64,000 nt of DNA, from assembly GCF_028290625.1 (NCBI RefSeq), contig NZ_JAQGJM010000020.1, forward strand, positions 124,001 to 188,000, read 5' to 3'. The notes beneath the pieces were generated by a model, which was not told where the DNA came from, did no database searches, and was given only the letters and a program-made list of their open reading frames with translations. The DNA comes from Devosia sp. (GTDB lineage: Bacteria > Pseudomonadota > Alphaproteobacteria > Rhizobiales > Devosiaceae). Below, piece by piece: positions 52,430-61,886 of the stretch (positions within the stretch are counted from its first letter, which is position 1; every line of letters starts with the position of its first letter). The translations under genes and the position numbers were made by a program.

Positions 52430-54004
52430 ATGAAGATCGTATCCATCGCTGCCATCGCGGCAGCCCTTCTTCTGGGCGTCAGTTCGTCGGCCATGGCGGT
52501 CGAGCGAGGTGGCACCATGACCTATGCGCGTTATGCCGACAGCCTGTTCCTCGATCCTGTGCTCAATGACGCCAATGTCGACATCTGGGTGCTGTCCAAT
52601 ATCTACGACACGCTGCTGCTGCCCACCGATGATGGCCAAGGCGTGCAGCCGGGCCTCGCCACCGAGTGGAAAACCTCCGACGATGGCCTGACGGTTACGC
52701 TGACGCTGCGCGACGGCATCAAGTTCTCCGACGGCTCGCCGATCACCGGCGAAGACGTCAAATGGTCGCTCGAACGCGCCGCCAAGCCCGACAATGGCAT
52801 CTGGCAGTTCCTGGTCGCCTCGATCGCTTCGGTCGCGACCGAAGGCAACACCGTCACCATCACGCTGGCGCATCCAGATCCGGCCTTCATCTCGGCGCTG
52901 ACGGTGTTCAACACCGCCATCATGCCCAAGGCGCTGTTCGAAGCGACGCCCGGCGCCACCGATGCCGAAAAGGCCCAGGCCTTTGGCGAGCATCCGGTCG
53001 GCTCCGGCCCATTCATGCTGGCCTCGTGGGAACGCGGCGCCACCATGAAGCTGGTCAAGAATCCCTACTATTGGGACAAGGGCGAAGACGGACAGCCGCT
53101 GCCCTATCTCGACGGCCTGAATTTCGAAGTCATCCCTGACGATGCCACCCGCATCCTGCGCCTGCAGTCGGGTGAAGTGGATGGCGCCGAATTCATTCCC
53201 TATGCCCGTGTCGAGGAGCTCAAGGGCGCCGAAAACCTCAACATGGAAATGTTCCCCTCGACCCGCGTGCAATACATTTCGCTGAACGTGCGGCCGCAGA
53301 TCGACGGCAAGGACAATCCGCTGTCCAACCCGAAGGTGCGCGAAGCCCTGAACTACGCCACCAACAAGGAAGCGATCATCCAGATCGTGACCCATGGGGT
53401 GGGCACGCAGATGACCTCGTTCATGTCGACCGCCACCCCGCTGCATACCGGCACAGATCCGCTCTATCCCTATGACCTCGATAAGGCCAAGGCACTGATG
53501 GCCGAGGCCGGCTTCCCCGATGGGTTCTCGACGAGCCTTCTCGTGCTGGCCGGCAACCAGGATGAAGTCGGCATCGGCACCGCTGTGCAGCAGATGTGGG
53601 GCGCCATCGGCGTCAAGCTCGAGCTGCAGCAGGTCGATAACGCCACCCGCACCCAGCAATATCGTGACGGCACCATGCAAATGCGCGTTGCCGCCTGGAC
53701 CGACGATATCGCCGATCCCAATGAAATCACCTCCTACTTCGCCTATTCGCCGACCATCGACGCCCTGCATTCGGGCTGGAAGAGCGAAGAGGCCGACAAG
53801 CTGTTCGAGGCTAGCCAGAGCGAAATCGACCCCACCAAGCGGGCCGAGGAATATGCCAGGATCCAGGAGATCTTCAACACCACCGGGCCGATCGTTCCCC
53901 TCTACGAAACGCCTTATCCAGTGGCGCTGAGCAAGACCGCCATGGGCTTCAACCAGATCCCGCTCGGCAACAACATCTTCCGCGCCGCCTGGCTCGATAA
54001 ATAA
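52430..54004 (+). CDS. ABC transporter solute-binding protein, family 5 (Opp type)
   Basis: A 524-residue periplasmic protein. The start MKIVSIAAIAAALLLGVSSS has GAAAGGCGAAAGC upstream; a longer reading to 52376 is unlikely. The signal peptide ends near AMAVERGG. Family 5 marks are WKTSDDGLTVTLTLRDGIKF near residue 80, VKWSLERAAKP and YISLNVRPQIDG near 285. It delivers the substrate to the permeases encoded downstream. In this context, a peptide or N-acyl amino acid ligand fits best. Confidence 0.92.
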   Translation: MKIVSIAAIAAALLLGVSSSAMAVERGGTMTYARYADSLFLDPVLNDANVDIWVLSNIYDTLLLPTDDGQGVQPGLATEWKTSDDGLTVTLTLRDGIKFSDGSPITGEDVKWSLERAAKPDNGIWQFLVASIASVATEGNTVTITLAHPDPAFISALTVFNTAIMPKALFEATPGATDAEKAQAFGEHPVGSGPFMLASWERGATMKLVKNPYYWDKGEDGQPLPYLDGLNFEVIPDDATRILRLQSGEVDGAEFIPYARVEELKGAENLNMEMFPSTRVQYISLNVRPQIDGKDNPLSNPKVREALNYATNKEAIIQIVTHGVGTQMTSFMSTATPLHTGTDPLYPYDLDKAKALMAEAGFPDGFSTSLLVLAGNQDEVGIGTAVQQMWGAIGVKLELQQVDNATRTQQYRDGTMQMRVAAWTDDIADPNEITSYFAYSPTIDALHSGWKSEEADKLFEASQSEIDPTKRAEEYARIQEIFNTTGPIVPLYETPYPVALSKTAMGFNQIPLGNNIFRAAWLDK

Positions 54005-54010
54005 GCCGAT

Positions 54011-54046
54011 TTGGGCGGGGAGCTGCATCTCCCCGCCCAATATTTT
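54011..54046 (+). terminator. Terminator/attenuator after the binding-protein gene
   Basis: TTGGGCGGGGAG, a 6-base loop and the exact complement CTCCCCGCCCAA are followed by TATTTT. It lies 6 bases after the stop codon and should reduce read-through into the permease genes, so the binding protein is made in excess. Confidence 0.8.
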
Positions 54047-54070
54047 CCTCAATGCCTGCGGAGTGAGCTT

Positions 54071-55009
54071 TTGTCGCTGGTCCCCTATATCCTGCGCCGC
54101 CTGCTGCAACTGATCCCCACCTTTGCGTTCATCGTCCTCGTGGTTTTCATACTGGTGCGCCTGCTTCCCGGCGATCCGGCGAGCGCCATTTTGGGCGACC
54201 GTGCGCTGGATGCCGACGTGAACCGCATCAATGCCGAACTCGGTCTCGACCAGCCGTTGCCTGTGCAATTCATCGCCTTCGTCAAGGCCATCGCCACCGG
54301 CAATCTCGGCAACTCGATCACCCTCAAGCTCCCCGTCACCGACCTCATCGCCCAGCGCATGCCGGTCACGCTGATGCTGACAGTGATGGCCGCACTCATC
54401 GCCCTCGTGTTGGCGCTGCCGCTGGCCTTCCTCGCCGCACTACAGCGCGACAAGCTCGCCGATAACGCCATTCGCGGCGTGTTCCAGGTCGGGCTGTCGA
54501 TGCCGGTGTTCTATCTCGGCATTATCCTGCTGACGGTGTTCGGCGCCGGCCTCGGCTGGTTTCCGGTCGGCGGCTATGGCGAGGGTTTCCTCGATCACGT
54601 GCATCACCTGATCCTGCCGGCGCTGACTTTGGCGCTCAGCCTCGCCGCCATCCTGATGCGCAATCTGCGTGCCGCCATCATCGGCGTGGTCGGCGCCGAA
54701 TATGTCGATTTCGCCCGCGCCAAGGGCCTACGTCCGCGCCTGATCATGATCCGTCACGTGTTGCGCAACGCTTTGATTTCCACCGTGACGCTGTTCGGCC
54801 TCTCCATTGGCACGCTGCTCGGCGGCGCTGTGATTACCGAAACCGTATTCGCCATTCCGGGAGCAGGGCGCCTGATGATCGATAGTATCTATGGCCGCGA
54901 TTATCCGGTGGTGCAGGGCATGACGTTGGCGCTGGCGGTCTGCGTCTCGCTGACTTTCCTGCTCACCGATATTGTGCAGGCCTATCTCGATCCGCGGGTG
55001 GCGCGATGA
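54071..55009 (+). CDS. Opp/Dpp-type ABC transporter permease (DppB-like)
   Basis: A 312-residue inner-membrane protein. I propose a TTG start at 54071, giving LSLVPYILRRLLQLIPTFAF, with GGAGTGAGCT just upstream; a reading from an ATG at 54011 would start inside the terminator hairpin. The motifs VRLLPGDPASAILGD, EYVDFARAKGLRPRLIMIRH and VFAIPGAGRLMIDSIYGRDY are typical of DppB/OppB. It forms the pore with the next gene's product. Confidence 0.9.
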   Translation: MSLVPYILRRLLQLIPTFAFIVLVVFILVRLLPGDPASAILGDRALDADVNRINAELGLDQPLPVQFIAFVKAIATGNLGNSITLKLPVTDLIAQRMPVTLMLTVMAALIALVLALPLAFLAALQRDKLADNAIRGVFQVGLSMPVFYLGIILLTVFGAGLGWFPVGGYGEGFLDHVHHLILPALTLALSLAAILMRNLRAAIIGVVGAEYVDFARAKGLRPRLIMIRHVLRNALISTVTLFGLSIGTLLGGAVITETVFAIPGAGRLMIDSIYGRDYPVVQGMTLALAVCVSLTFLLTDIVQAYLDPRVAR

Positions 55010-55854
55010 CCATCGTCGCAGCAAATCCAGCCGTCCGACGACGCGCCCGTATCAGCCTGCCATTCACGCTGGTGTTCGGTGGCGTCATCATTGGGCTCAG
55101 CACCATAGTCGCCTTCTTCCCGAGCTTGTTCGCCCCCTACGACCCCGCGGCCATGGACTACAATGCGCTGCTGCAGGCGCCGACTGTGGCGCATCCATTC
55201 GGCACCGATAGTTTTGGCCGCGATGTGCTGACCCGCGTCATCCACGCCTATACGGTCGACATGCAGATCGCGCTGTTTGCGACGCTGTTCCCCTTCGTCT
55301 TCGGCACTATCGTGGGCGCTCTGGTTGGTTATGCCGGCGGCTGGGCCAATGCGCTGTTCGGGCGTGTCGTCGATGCTATCATTACGTTCCCCTTTCTCGT
55401 GCTGGTGATAGCTATTGTTGCCGTGCTTGGGCCGGGCCTGGTCAACATGTACGTCGCCGTCAGCGTCGTCGGTTGGGTGTTCTACGCGCGCCTGGTCGCT
55501 ACAGAAGTGCAGGTGCAGAAGCGCCTCGACTATGCCGACTCCGGCCGCGCCATGGGCTATCGACCGCTGCGCATCATCTTCCGCCATCTGCTGCCCAATG
55601 CCATCACCCCGGCTTTAGTCTATTGGATGACCGATATGGCGCTGGCTATCTTGCTCGGCTCCAGCCTCGGCTATCTCGGCCTCGGCGCCCAGCCGCCGAC
55701 CGCCGAATGGGGCGTGCAGATCGCCGACGGCAAGAACTTCATGAATACGGCCTGGTGGATTTCGGTGTTCCCCGGCATTGCCATCGTCATCACCGGCCTG
55801 GGCTTCAGCCTTGTCGGCGACGGTCTGGCCGAACTGCTGAGGACCAAGAAATGA
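55006..55854 (+). CDS. Opp/Dpp-type ABC transporter permease (DppC-like)
   Basis: A 282-residue inner-membrane protein overlapping the upstream permease gene by 4 bases. The DppC signature [18 protein letters not shown] is complete, unlike the one in the oligosaccharide importer of this window. The EAA loop [20 protein letters not shown] and the [20 protein letters not shown] segment follow. It belongs to the importer of the hydrolase cluster. Confidence 0.93.
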   Translation: MTIVAANPAVRRRARISLPFTLVFGGVIIGLSTIVAFFPSLFAPYDPAAMDYNALLQAPTVAHPFGTDSFGRDVLTRVIHAYTVDMQIALFATLFPFVFGTIVGALVGYAGGWANALFGRVVDAIITFPFLVLVIAIVAVLGPGLVNMYVAVSVVGWVFYARLVATEVQVQKRLDYADSGRAMGYRPLRIIFRHLLPNAITPALVYWMTDMALAILLGSSLGYLGLGAQPPTAEWGVQIADGKNFMNTAWWISVFPGIAIVITGLGFSLVGDGLAELLRTKK

Positions 55855-56840
55855 TCCCGGCCCTCGAAGTTCGCAACCTGACGACGGGGTTCAAGACGGC
55901 CAACGGCTGGGTCACGGCGGTCAAGGACGTTGGCTTCGACGTGATGCCGGGTGAGGTGGTTGGCCTTGTCGGTGAATCGGGATCCGGCAAGAGCGTCACG
56001 CTACACTCCATCCTTAGACTGGTGCATGCGCCGGGCATCATCGAGGGTAGTGTCAAATGGCAGGGCCGCGACCTGCTGACCATGTCCGAGCGCGAATTGC
56101 GCAAGGTGCGCGGCGGGGAGATCGCTATGATTTTCCAGGAGCCGATGACGGCGCTTAATCCGGTGCTGCCGGTTGGCATCCAGATCGAGGAAAATCTCAG
56201 CGCCCATACCGCGCTCGATGGGCGCCAGCGTGCAGCCCGCGCGCGCGAACTGATGGATTTGGTGGGTATTCCCGAAGCGGCCCGCCGTCTCAAGGATTAT
56301 CCGCATCAGTTCTCCGGCGGCATGCGCCAGCGCGTCATGATCGCCATCGCTCTGGCCAGCGGGCCAAAACTGCTACTGGCGGACGAACCCACGACCGCGC
56401 TCGATGTCACTATCCAGGACCAAATCCTCAAGCTTATCCTCGACCTGCGCGACGAGCTGCAGATGGGCGTCGTCCTCGTCACCCACGATCTCGGCGTCGT
56501 CGCCGCCACCTGCGACCGCATGGCGGTGATGTACGCGGGGCGCATCGTCGAGACCGGCACTGTCGTCAACGTTTTCGCCGAGCCGCATCATGCCTATACG
56601 CGCGGCCTGCTTGGCTCGGTGCCGCGCGGCGGGGCAGGGCGCACCATGCTGCTCTCCATCGAGGGCACGCCGCCAGGGCTGGCCTCGATCCCGCCGGGCT
56701 GCTCGTTCAACCCGCGCTGCACCTTCGCCACCGATATCTGCCGTAAGGAGACCCCCATGCTCGCTGAATTCGCCCCGGGGCGTCTCGTTGCCTGCCACCA
56801 TCACCGCGAAGTCGCCGCCGCCGGATCGCCCGTCGCATGA
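55851..56840 (+). CDS. Opp/Dpp-type ABC transporter ATP-binding protein (DppD-like)
   Basis: A 329-residue ATPase starting [14 protein letters not shown]; the ATG overlaps the permease stop (ATGA). Walker A is GESGSGKSV, the signature [15 protein letters not shown], Walker [14 protein letters not shown] and the switch His is in [13 protein letters not shown]. The C-terminal Opp-type Cys cluster is [18 protein letters not shown]. It energises the importer with the next gene's product. Confidence 0.93.
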   Translation: MIPALEVRNLTTGFKTANGWVTAVKDVGFDVMPGEVVGLVGESGSGKSVTLHSILRLVHAPGIIEGSVKWQGRDLLTMSERELRKVRGGEIAMIFQEPMTALNPVLPVGIQIEENLSAHTALDGRQRAARARELMDLVGIPEAARRLKDYPHQFSGGMRQRVMIAIALASGPKLLLADEPTTALDVTIQDQILKLILDLRDELQMGVVLVTHDLGVVAATCDRMAVMYAGRIVETGTVVNVFAEPHHAYTRGLLGSVPRGGAGRTMLLSIEGTPPGLASIPPGCSFNPRCTFATDICRKETPMLAEFAPGRLVACHHHREVAAAGSPVA

Positions 56841-57868
56841 ACGCCGCCCTGTCCCAAACGCTGATCGCCGCCGAGGAAGTCAGCAAGGAATTCCTCATTC
56901 CCCAAGGCATGTGGCGTCGACTAACAGGCCAGCCTCGGCTGGCTGTCCATGCCCTCAACGGCGTCAGCTTCCAGATCAATCGGGGCGAAACTCTCGGTAT
57001 CGTCGGTGAAAGCGGCTGCGGCAAGTCCACACTGGCGCGCTGTCTGGTGCGCCTGTTCGATTGCGACGACGGCCGCGTCCGCTTCGAAGGCCAGGACATC
57101 GCCGATCTCAAAGGCGCCGATCGCCGCGCCTTCAATCGCCGCGTCCAGATGATCTTCCAGGACCCCTATAGCTCGCTCAATCCACGCATGCGGGTGCGCG
57201 AAATCCTCGGCGAGGCCCTCAGCGTCCACAAGATGCGCCCCCGCGCGCAAATCCCGGCGCGCATCGCAGAACTGCTCGATCTGGTGCGCCTGCCCAGCGA
57301 CGCCGCCGATAAATTCCCCCACGAATTTTCTGGCGGCCAGCGCCAGCGCATCGGCATTGCTCGCGCCCTGGCGGTCGAGCCGGACGTCCTGGTCGCCGAC
57401 GAACTGGTGTCGGCGCTCGACGTGTCGGTGCAGGCGCAGGTGGTCAACCTGCTGCTGCAACTGCAGGAAAAGCTGCATTTGACGGTCGTCTTCGTCGCCC
57501 ACGACCTGCGCCTGGTGCGCCATATCTCGCATCGCGTCGCCGTCATGTATCTCGGCAAGATCGTCGAGATCGGGCCGACCGAGGGCCTGTTCTCGTCGCC
57601 GCGCCACCCCTATACCAAGGCGCTGCTCGACGCCGCGCCGGAGCTCGACCCGACCAAGCGCAACCGCACTGTGGCAGCACGCGGCGAATTGCCGAGCCCG
57701 ATCAACCTGCCCACCGGCTGCCTGTTCAACACCCGCTGCCCCCGCGCCTTCGACCGCTGCTTTGTCGAACGGCCGCTGCTCAGCGACCGCACTCCCGCCC
57801 ACAGGGCCGCCTGCCATCTGACCGATTTCGGCGCGCCATCCCTCCAGAACCTTGAAGCCATTTCATGA
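56837..57868 (+). CDS. Opp/Dpp-type ABC transporter ATP-binding protein (DppF-like)
   Basis: A 343-residue ATPase overlapping the previous gene by 4 bases. Walker A is GESGCGKSTL, the Q-loop MIFQDPYSSLNPRM, the signature FSGGQRQRIGIARAL, Walker B VLVADELVSALDV (Leu-Val where DEPTS is usual) and the switch His is in VFVAHDLRLVRHI. The Cys cluster GCLFNTRCPRAFDRCF is at the C-terminus. It is the second ATPase of the importer. Confidence 0.93.
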   Translation: MNAALSQTLIAAEEVSKEFLIPQGMWRRLTGQPRLAVHALNGVSFQINRGETLGIVGESGCGKSTLARCLVRLFDCDDGRVRFEGQDIADLKGADRRAFNRRVQMIFQDPYSSLNPRMRVREILGEALSVHKMRPRAQIPARIAELLDLVRLPSDAADKFPHEFSGGQRQRIGIARALAVEPDVLVADELVSALDVSVQAQVVNLLLQLQEKLHLTVVFVAHDLRLVRHISHRVAVMYLGKIVEIGPTEGLFSSPRHPYTKALLDAAPELDPTKRNRTVAARGELPSPINLPTGCLFNTRCPRAFDRCFVERPLLSDRTPAHRAACHLTDFGAPSLQNLEAIS

Positions 57869-59388
57869 CCTATTCCGCTTTCCAAGCTGCTATCGCACAG
57901 ATCAACGACATTCTCTGCACCGTCAATCTGCTCGCCTGGGACTCGCGCACCGTGATGCCGCCCGGCGGCGTTGAATCACGTGGCGCGCAGGTATCGACGC
58001 TCACCAGCCTGGCCCGCGAACTGGCCACTGGCGATGCCATGGCCCGCGCCCTCGACGGCGCCCGCGCCGAGTTGGCGAACGCGCCCGCCACTGACATCCG
58101 CCACCGTGCCGTCGCCCAGGCCACCAGGGAGATTGGCATCTTGAGCCGCATTCCCGCCGCCCTGATCGGCGAAGCTGCCGAACTCAAGACCCGCGCCAAT
58201 GCGGCCTGGGTCGAAGCCCGTGCCGCCAATGATTTCGCCGGCTACGCCCCGGTGCTCGAACGCATGATCGCCATCCAGCGCGAAACCGCCCACGCCATCG
58301 GCTTTGCCGCTCACCCCTATGACGCGCTGCTGAACGGCTACGAGCCTGACATGACGCTGGCACAGCTGCAAACCATCTATGGCAGTCTGAAATCTGCTTT
58401 GGTGCCGCTGATCGAGCATGCTACTGCCGCTCCGCCGCCGCGCACCGATTTCCTCCGCCGCGCCTACCCCGTTGAGCAGCAGAAGGCCTTCGGCCTCGCC
58501 ATGGCGCAGCGCATGGGCTACGACCTCAGTCGCGGCCGGCTCGACGACACCGTCCATCCCTTCGAGATCTCCTTCACCCGCCACGATGTGCGCATCACCA
58601 GCCGCTTCCGCGAAAGCTGGCTGCCCGGCGGCTTCTTCGCGCTGTGGCACGAGGCCGGCCATGGCATGTACGAGCAGGGCGTTGCGCCCGAATACACCCG
58701 CTCGATCTTCGCCACCGACCTGATCAATCTCTATGCAGTGGGCGGCGCCAGCTTTGGCGTGCACGAATCCCAGTCGCGCCTGTGGGAAAATCGCGTCGGC
58801 CGCTCGCGCCAGTTCTGGGAACTGCATTTCGGCGAGTTGCAGGCTCATTTCCCCGAGCAATTGGGCGACGTGTCGGCGCACGAATTCTGGCGCTCGGTCA
58901 ACCAAGTCCGCCCCGATTTCATCCGCGTCGAAGCCGATGAATTGACCTATGACCTGCACATCATCCTGCGCTCGGAAATCGAGGCGGGCCTGATGGCGGG
59001 CGAGATCAAGGTCGCCGATCTGCCCGGCATCTGGGCTGAAAAGATGCAGACCTATTTCGGCTTGGCCGTGCCCAATGACACCCTCGGCGTGCTGCAGGAC
59101 GTGCATTGGTCGCACGGCTATGTCGGCTCGTTCCCAACCTACACGCTGGGCAATATCATGAGCTCGCAGTTTTTCGCCACGGCACGGCAGAAGCCGGAAA
59201 TCGCGGCGAGTCTCGACAGCGGCGATTACGCTTCGCTCAAAACCTTCCTGACCGACAATATCTACAGCTACGGGCGCTCGTCGTCGCCCGCCGAAACCCT
59301 GCAACGGGTCACTGGTCGTGGCCTTGATACCGCGCCCTACATTGCCGACCTCACCGACAAGGTCGCAGCGCTGACGGCCGGCGCATGA
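57865..59388 (+). CDS. M32-family carboxypeptidase (carboxypeptidase Taq-like)
   Basis: A 507-residue cytoplasmic zinc metallopeptidase. The zinc motif is HEAGH at residues 262-266, followed by the M32-specific HESQSRLWENRVGRSRQFW with the third ligand region. The N-terminal LAWDSRTVMPPGGVESRGAQ and the C-terminal YTLGNIMSSQFF also belong to the family, and the length is normal. It removes residues from the C-terminus of peptides. The start overlaps the ATPase stop by 4 bases, so it is made with the importer. Confidence 0.94.
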   Translation: MTYSAFQAAIAQINDILCTVNLLAWDSRTVMPPGGVESRGAQVSTLTSLARELATGDAMARALDGARAELANAPATDIRHRAVAQATREIGILSRIPAALIGEAAELKTRANAAWVEARAANDFAGYAPVLERMIAIQRETAHAIGFAAHPYDALLNGYEPDMTLAQLQTIYGSLKSALVPLIEHATAAPPPRTDFLRRAYPVEQQKAFGLAMAQRMGYDLSRGRLDDTVHPFEISFTRHDVRITSRFRESWLPGGFFALWHEAGHGMYEQGVAPEYTRSIFATDLINLYAVGGASFGVHESQSRLWENRVGRSRQFWELHFGELQAHFPEQLGDVSAHEFWRSVNQVRPDFIRVEADELTYDLHIILRSEIEAGLMAGEIKVADLPGIWAEKMQTYFGLAVPNDTLGVLQDVHWSHGYVGSFPTYTLGNIMSSQFFATARQKPEIAASLDSGDYASLKTFLTDNIYSYGRSSSPAETLQRVTGRGLDTAPYIADLTDKVAALTAGA

Positions 59389-60335
59389 TCCGCCCCGTCA
59401 TCGCCATTCACGGCGGCTGCGGCGTCATGGCCAAGCTCGATCTGAGCGAAGCCGACTGGGCCGATGCTCGCCGCGACCTCGCCGAAGCCTTGCGCGTCGG
59501 CTGGCGCGTATTGCACTCCGGCGGCTCCGCAGTCGATGCCGTCGAGGCGGCCGTTGTTGTGATGGAAGACTCGCCCCAGTTCAACGCCGGTCACGGCGCT
59601 GCTTTCAATACCGACGGCGTGCACGAACTGGACTCTTCGATCATGCGCGGTTCCGATTTGGGGGCCGGGGCCGTTACACTGGCCCGCCGCATCCGCAATC
59701 CCGTCCGCGCCGCCCGAGCCCTACTGGAGCGTAATACAGCGATCATGCTCGGCGGCCCCGAAGCCGACAAGTTCGCCGAAGCCACCGGCCTCGACATGGT
59801 CGAGCAAGAATATTTCACCACCGAACGCCGGGCGCAGGCGCTGGCCACCCTCAAGGCCAAGGCAATCGCCGGCACGCTCAAATCCGCGACCGAAGCCGAG
59901 AAACACGGCACCGTCGGCGCAGTTGCGCTCGATGCGCAAGGCCATCTCGCCGCGGCAACCTCCACCGGCGGTTACACCAATAAGCCTGCCGGCCGTATTG
60001 GCGATAGCCCGATCATCGGCGCCGGCACTTATGCCCGCGACGGCGTTTGTGCTGTCTCGGGAACGGGCGCCGGCGAGTTCTTCATCCGCCACGCCGTCGG
60101 CCACGAGATCGCCAGCCGCATCGCCTATCTCGGCGAAACGCTGCAAACCGCCGCCGACCAGGTCATCAAGACCGATCTCGCCAGCTACGGCGTTGGTGCC
60201 GGAATCGTCGCCGTCGACGCCCATGGCAATATTACCGCCCCCTTCAACACCGATGGCATGTTCCGCGGCTGGATCACCGCCGATGGCGACCTGTTCGTCG
60301 GTACGCACACCGACGTCACCCAGGTTTCCCTCTGA
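59385..60335 (+). CDS. Isoaspartyl peptidase / L-asparaginase (Ntn-hydrolase)
   Basis: A 316-residue member of the plant-type asparaginase family (IaaA-like). The precursor should cleave itself before Thr176 in HGTVGAVALD to expose the catalytic nucleophile. AIHGGCGVMAK at the N-terminus and SGTGAGEFFIRHAVGHEI near residue 225 are family features, and NAGHGAAFNTDG precedes residue 75. It hydrolyses beta-aspartyl dipeptides and asparagine. It overlaps its neighbours by 4 bases upstream and 1 base downstream, in the importer operon. Confidence 0.93.
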   Translation: MIRPVIAIHGGCGVMAKLDLSEADWADARRDLAEALRVGWRVLHSGGSAVDAVEAAVVVMEDSPQFNAGHGAAFNTDGVHELDSSIMRGSDLGAGAVTLARRIRNPVRAARALLERNTAIMLGGPEADKFAEATGLDMVEQEYFTTERRAQALATLKAKAIAGTLKSATEAEKHGTVGAVALDAQGHLAAATSTGGYTNKPAGRIGDSPIIGAGTYARDGVCAVSGTGAGEFFIRHAVGHEIASRIAYLGETLQTAADQVIKTDLASYGVGAGIVAVDAHGNITAPFNTDGMFRGWITADGDLFVGTHTDVTQVSL

Positions 60336-60871
60336 TGCGCCAGCCCACCATCGTCACGGCCGACCTCTACGACGTCCACCACGCCAGCCTTGAAGTCTGC
60401 GAACTGCAGTTCCGCTCCTTCGGCGCCAACCGGTCGTTCTTCGGCCCCTGCGTTACCCTCGCGACCTTCGAGGACCACACACCCGTCCTTGCGGCTCTCC
60501 AACAGCCCGGCAATGGCCGCGTGCTGGTCGTCGATGGCCAGGGGTCGCTGCGCATCGGCCTGATGGGCGATCGCCTCGCCAAATTCGCGGCCGACAATGG
60601 CTGGGGCGGGGTCGTCATCGACGGCGTCATCCGCGATAGCCTGGGCATGGAAAATCTCGATATCGGCGTCAAGGCGCTCGGCACTACCGCACGCCGCGGC
60701 TGGGCTCCAATCACGCCCACAAACGATATCGCCCTGACCATCGGCGGCGCCACATTCAATCCCGGCGACTGGGTCTATGCCGATGTCGATTGCGTCATCG
60801 TCAGCCGCACCGAACTCGATCTGACCATATCGCCCGTCGCGCCCCTCTCATATCCGGACCCGCAACAATGA
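60335..60871 (+). CDS. RraA-like family protein (possible 2-oxo acid aldolase)
   Basis: A 178-residue protein beginning MRQPTIVTADLYDVHH; its ATG shares a base with the previous stop. The family motif GGVVIDGVIRDSLGMENLDI near residue 90 contains the Asp and Arg that bind metal and oxo-acid in aldolase members (HMG/CHA aldolase), and VVDGQGSLRIGLMGDRLAKF precedes it. RraA in E. coli inhibits RNase E, but members inside catabolic operons are usually aldolases or decarboxylases, which I favour here. Confidence 0.85.
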   Translation: MRQPTIVTADLYDVHHASLEVCELQFRSFGANRSFFGPCVTLATFEDHTPVLAALQQPGNGRVLVVDGQGSLRIGLMGDRLAKFAADNGWGGVVIDGVIRDSLGMENLDIGVKALGTTARRGWAPITPTNDIALTIGGATFNPGDWVYADVDCVIVSRTELDLTISPVAPLSYPDPQQ

Positions 60872-61800
60872 ACGCACTTCCGTCCTTCCGCACCGGTACG
60901 CCCCGCGTCGAACAGGGCTATGTCCAGCCCTTACCGGGCATAGATATCCCCTTCACGGTGATCGAGGGCGCCCAGCCCGGTCCGGTCTTGCTGGTCACCG
61001 CCGGCGTGCATGCGTCCGAATTCTGCTCGATCGAGGCGGCCATCCGCCTACAGCAGACCAAGCCCGAAAATCTTAAGGGCACGCTGGTCATCCTGCCCAT
61101 TCTCAACATGCAGGGTTTTCGCAAACGCAGCATCTACATCATGCCTGAGGACGGCAAGAACCTGAACCGCCAGTTCCCCGGAAAGCCCGATGGCACGCTC
61201 AGCGAGCAACTGGCCTTTTGGCTGAGCGGTACCGTGTTTCCGCAGGCCGACGCCTATCTCGACCTGCATGGCGGCGATCTGGATGAGTCCCTTTTGCCCT
61301 TCACCATCTATCCGCGGGGCGACGCCGGCTCGAAGGCACTTGCGGTCGCCTTCGGCATCCAGATCGCCATTGCGTCGGACGGCAAGACCAATTCCATCAA
61401 CGGTGCCGTCCAGCATGGCATTCCGAGCCTCTTGCCCGAAATGAGCGGCAATGGCCTCTGGGATGACGCTCTGGTTGGCGAGCTCACCGACGGTATCGCC
61501 CGCGTCATGCTGCATCTTGGGATGATTGACGGCCCGGTCAAACCCGCGCCGCAGGCAACACCGGATTTCGTCACCATGTGGGTGCCCACCGCGCCGATGG
61601 ATGGCCTGTGGTATTCCGCCAAGCAGATCGCCGAAACCGTAGCCGCCGGGGAAGTCCTCGGCGAAATTCGCGACGTGTTCGGCGCCGTGCTAGCAACCAT
61701 CCGCTCCGAGAAGGCCGGGATCGTTGTCTACCGCATGACCAGCCTGAGTGTGAATCAGGGCGAAGCCCTGCTCGGCGTCGGCTCGCCGCTGGTGGAGTAA
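60868..61800 (+). CDS. Succinylglutamate desuccinylase / aspartoacylase family deacylase
   Basis: A 310-residue M14-like zinc enzyme, start MNALPSFRTG (overlap of 4 bases with the stop upstream). The metal ligands are visible: HASEFCS (His-x-x-Glu) near residue 50 and DLHGGDLD (His) near 135. GKNLNRQFPGKPDGTLSE in between has the substrate-binding Asn-Arg. The C-terminal beta domain includes SVNQGEALLGVG. Family members remove acyl groups from N-acyl amino acids, so an N-acylated substrate is plausible for this operon. It is the last gene of the importer operon. Confidence 0.9.
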   Translation: MNALPSFRTGTPRVEQGYVQPLPGIDIPFTVIEGAQPGPVLLVTAGVHASEFCSIEAAIRLQQTKPENLKGTLVILPILNMQGFRKRSIYIMPEDGKNLNRQFPGKPDGTLSEQLAFWLSGTVFPQADAYLDLHGGDLDESLLPFTIYPRGDAGSKALAVAFGIQIAIASDGKTNSINGAVQHGIPSLLPEMSGNGLWDDALVGELTDGIARVMLHLGMIDGPVKPAPQATPDFVTMWVPTAPMDGLWYSAKQIAETVAAGEVLGEIRDVFGAVLATIRSEKAGIVVYRMTSLSVNQGEALLGVGSPLVE

Positions 61801-61886
61801 GGGACTGCTTTTTGGCCCATGGGGCCAAAAGCCTTCGCAAGATCAACGACCCCGGGGGCACGAACAATCAATTCCGGGATCTGTCC

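Noticed and set aside
54011..54070. ATG start for the DppB-like permease at 54011
   Set aside because: It would place the start inside a strong terminator hairpin; a TTG at 54071 has a good ribosome-binding site.
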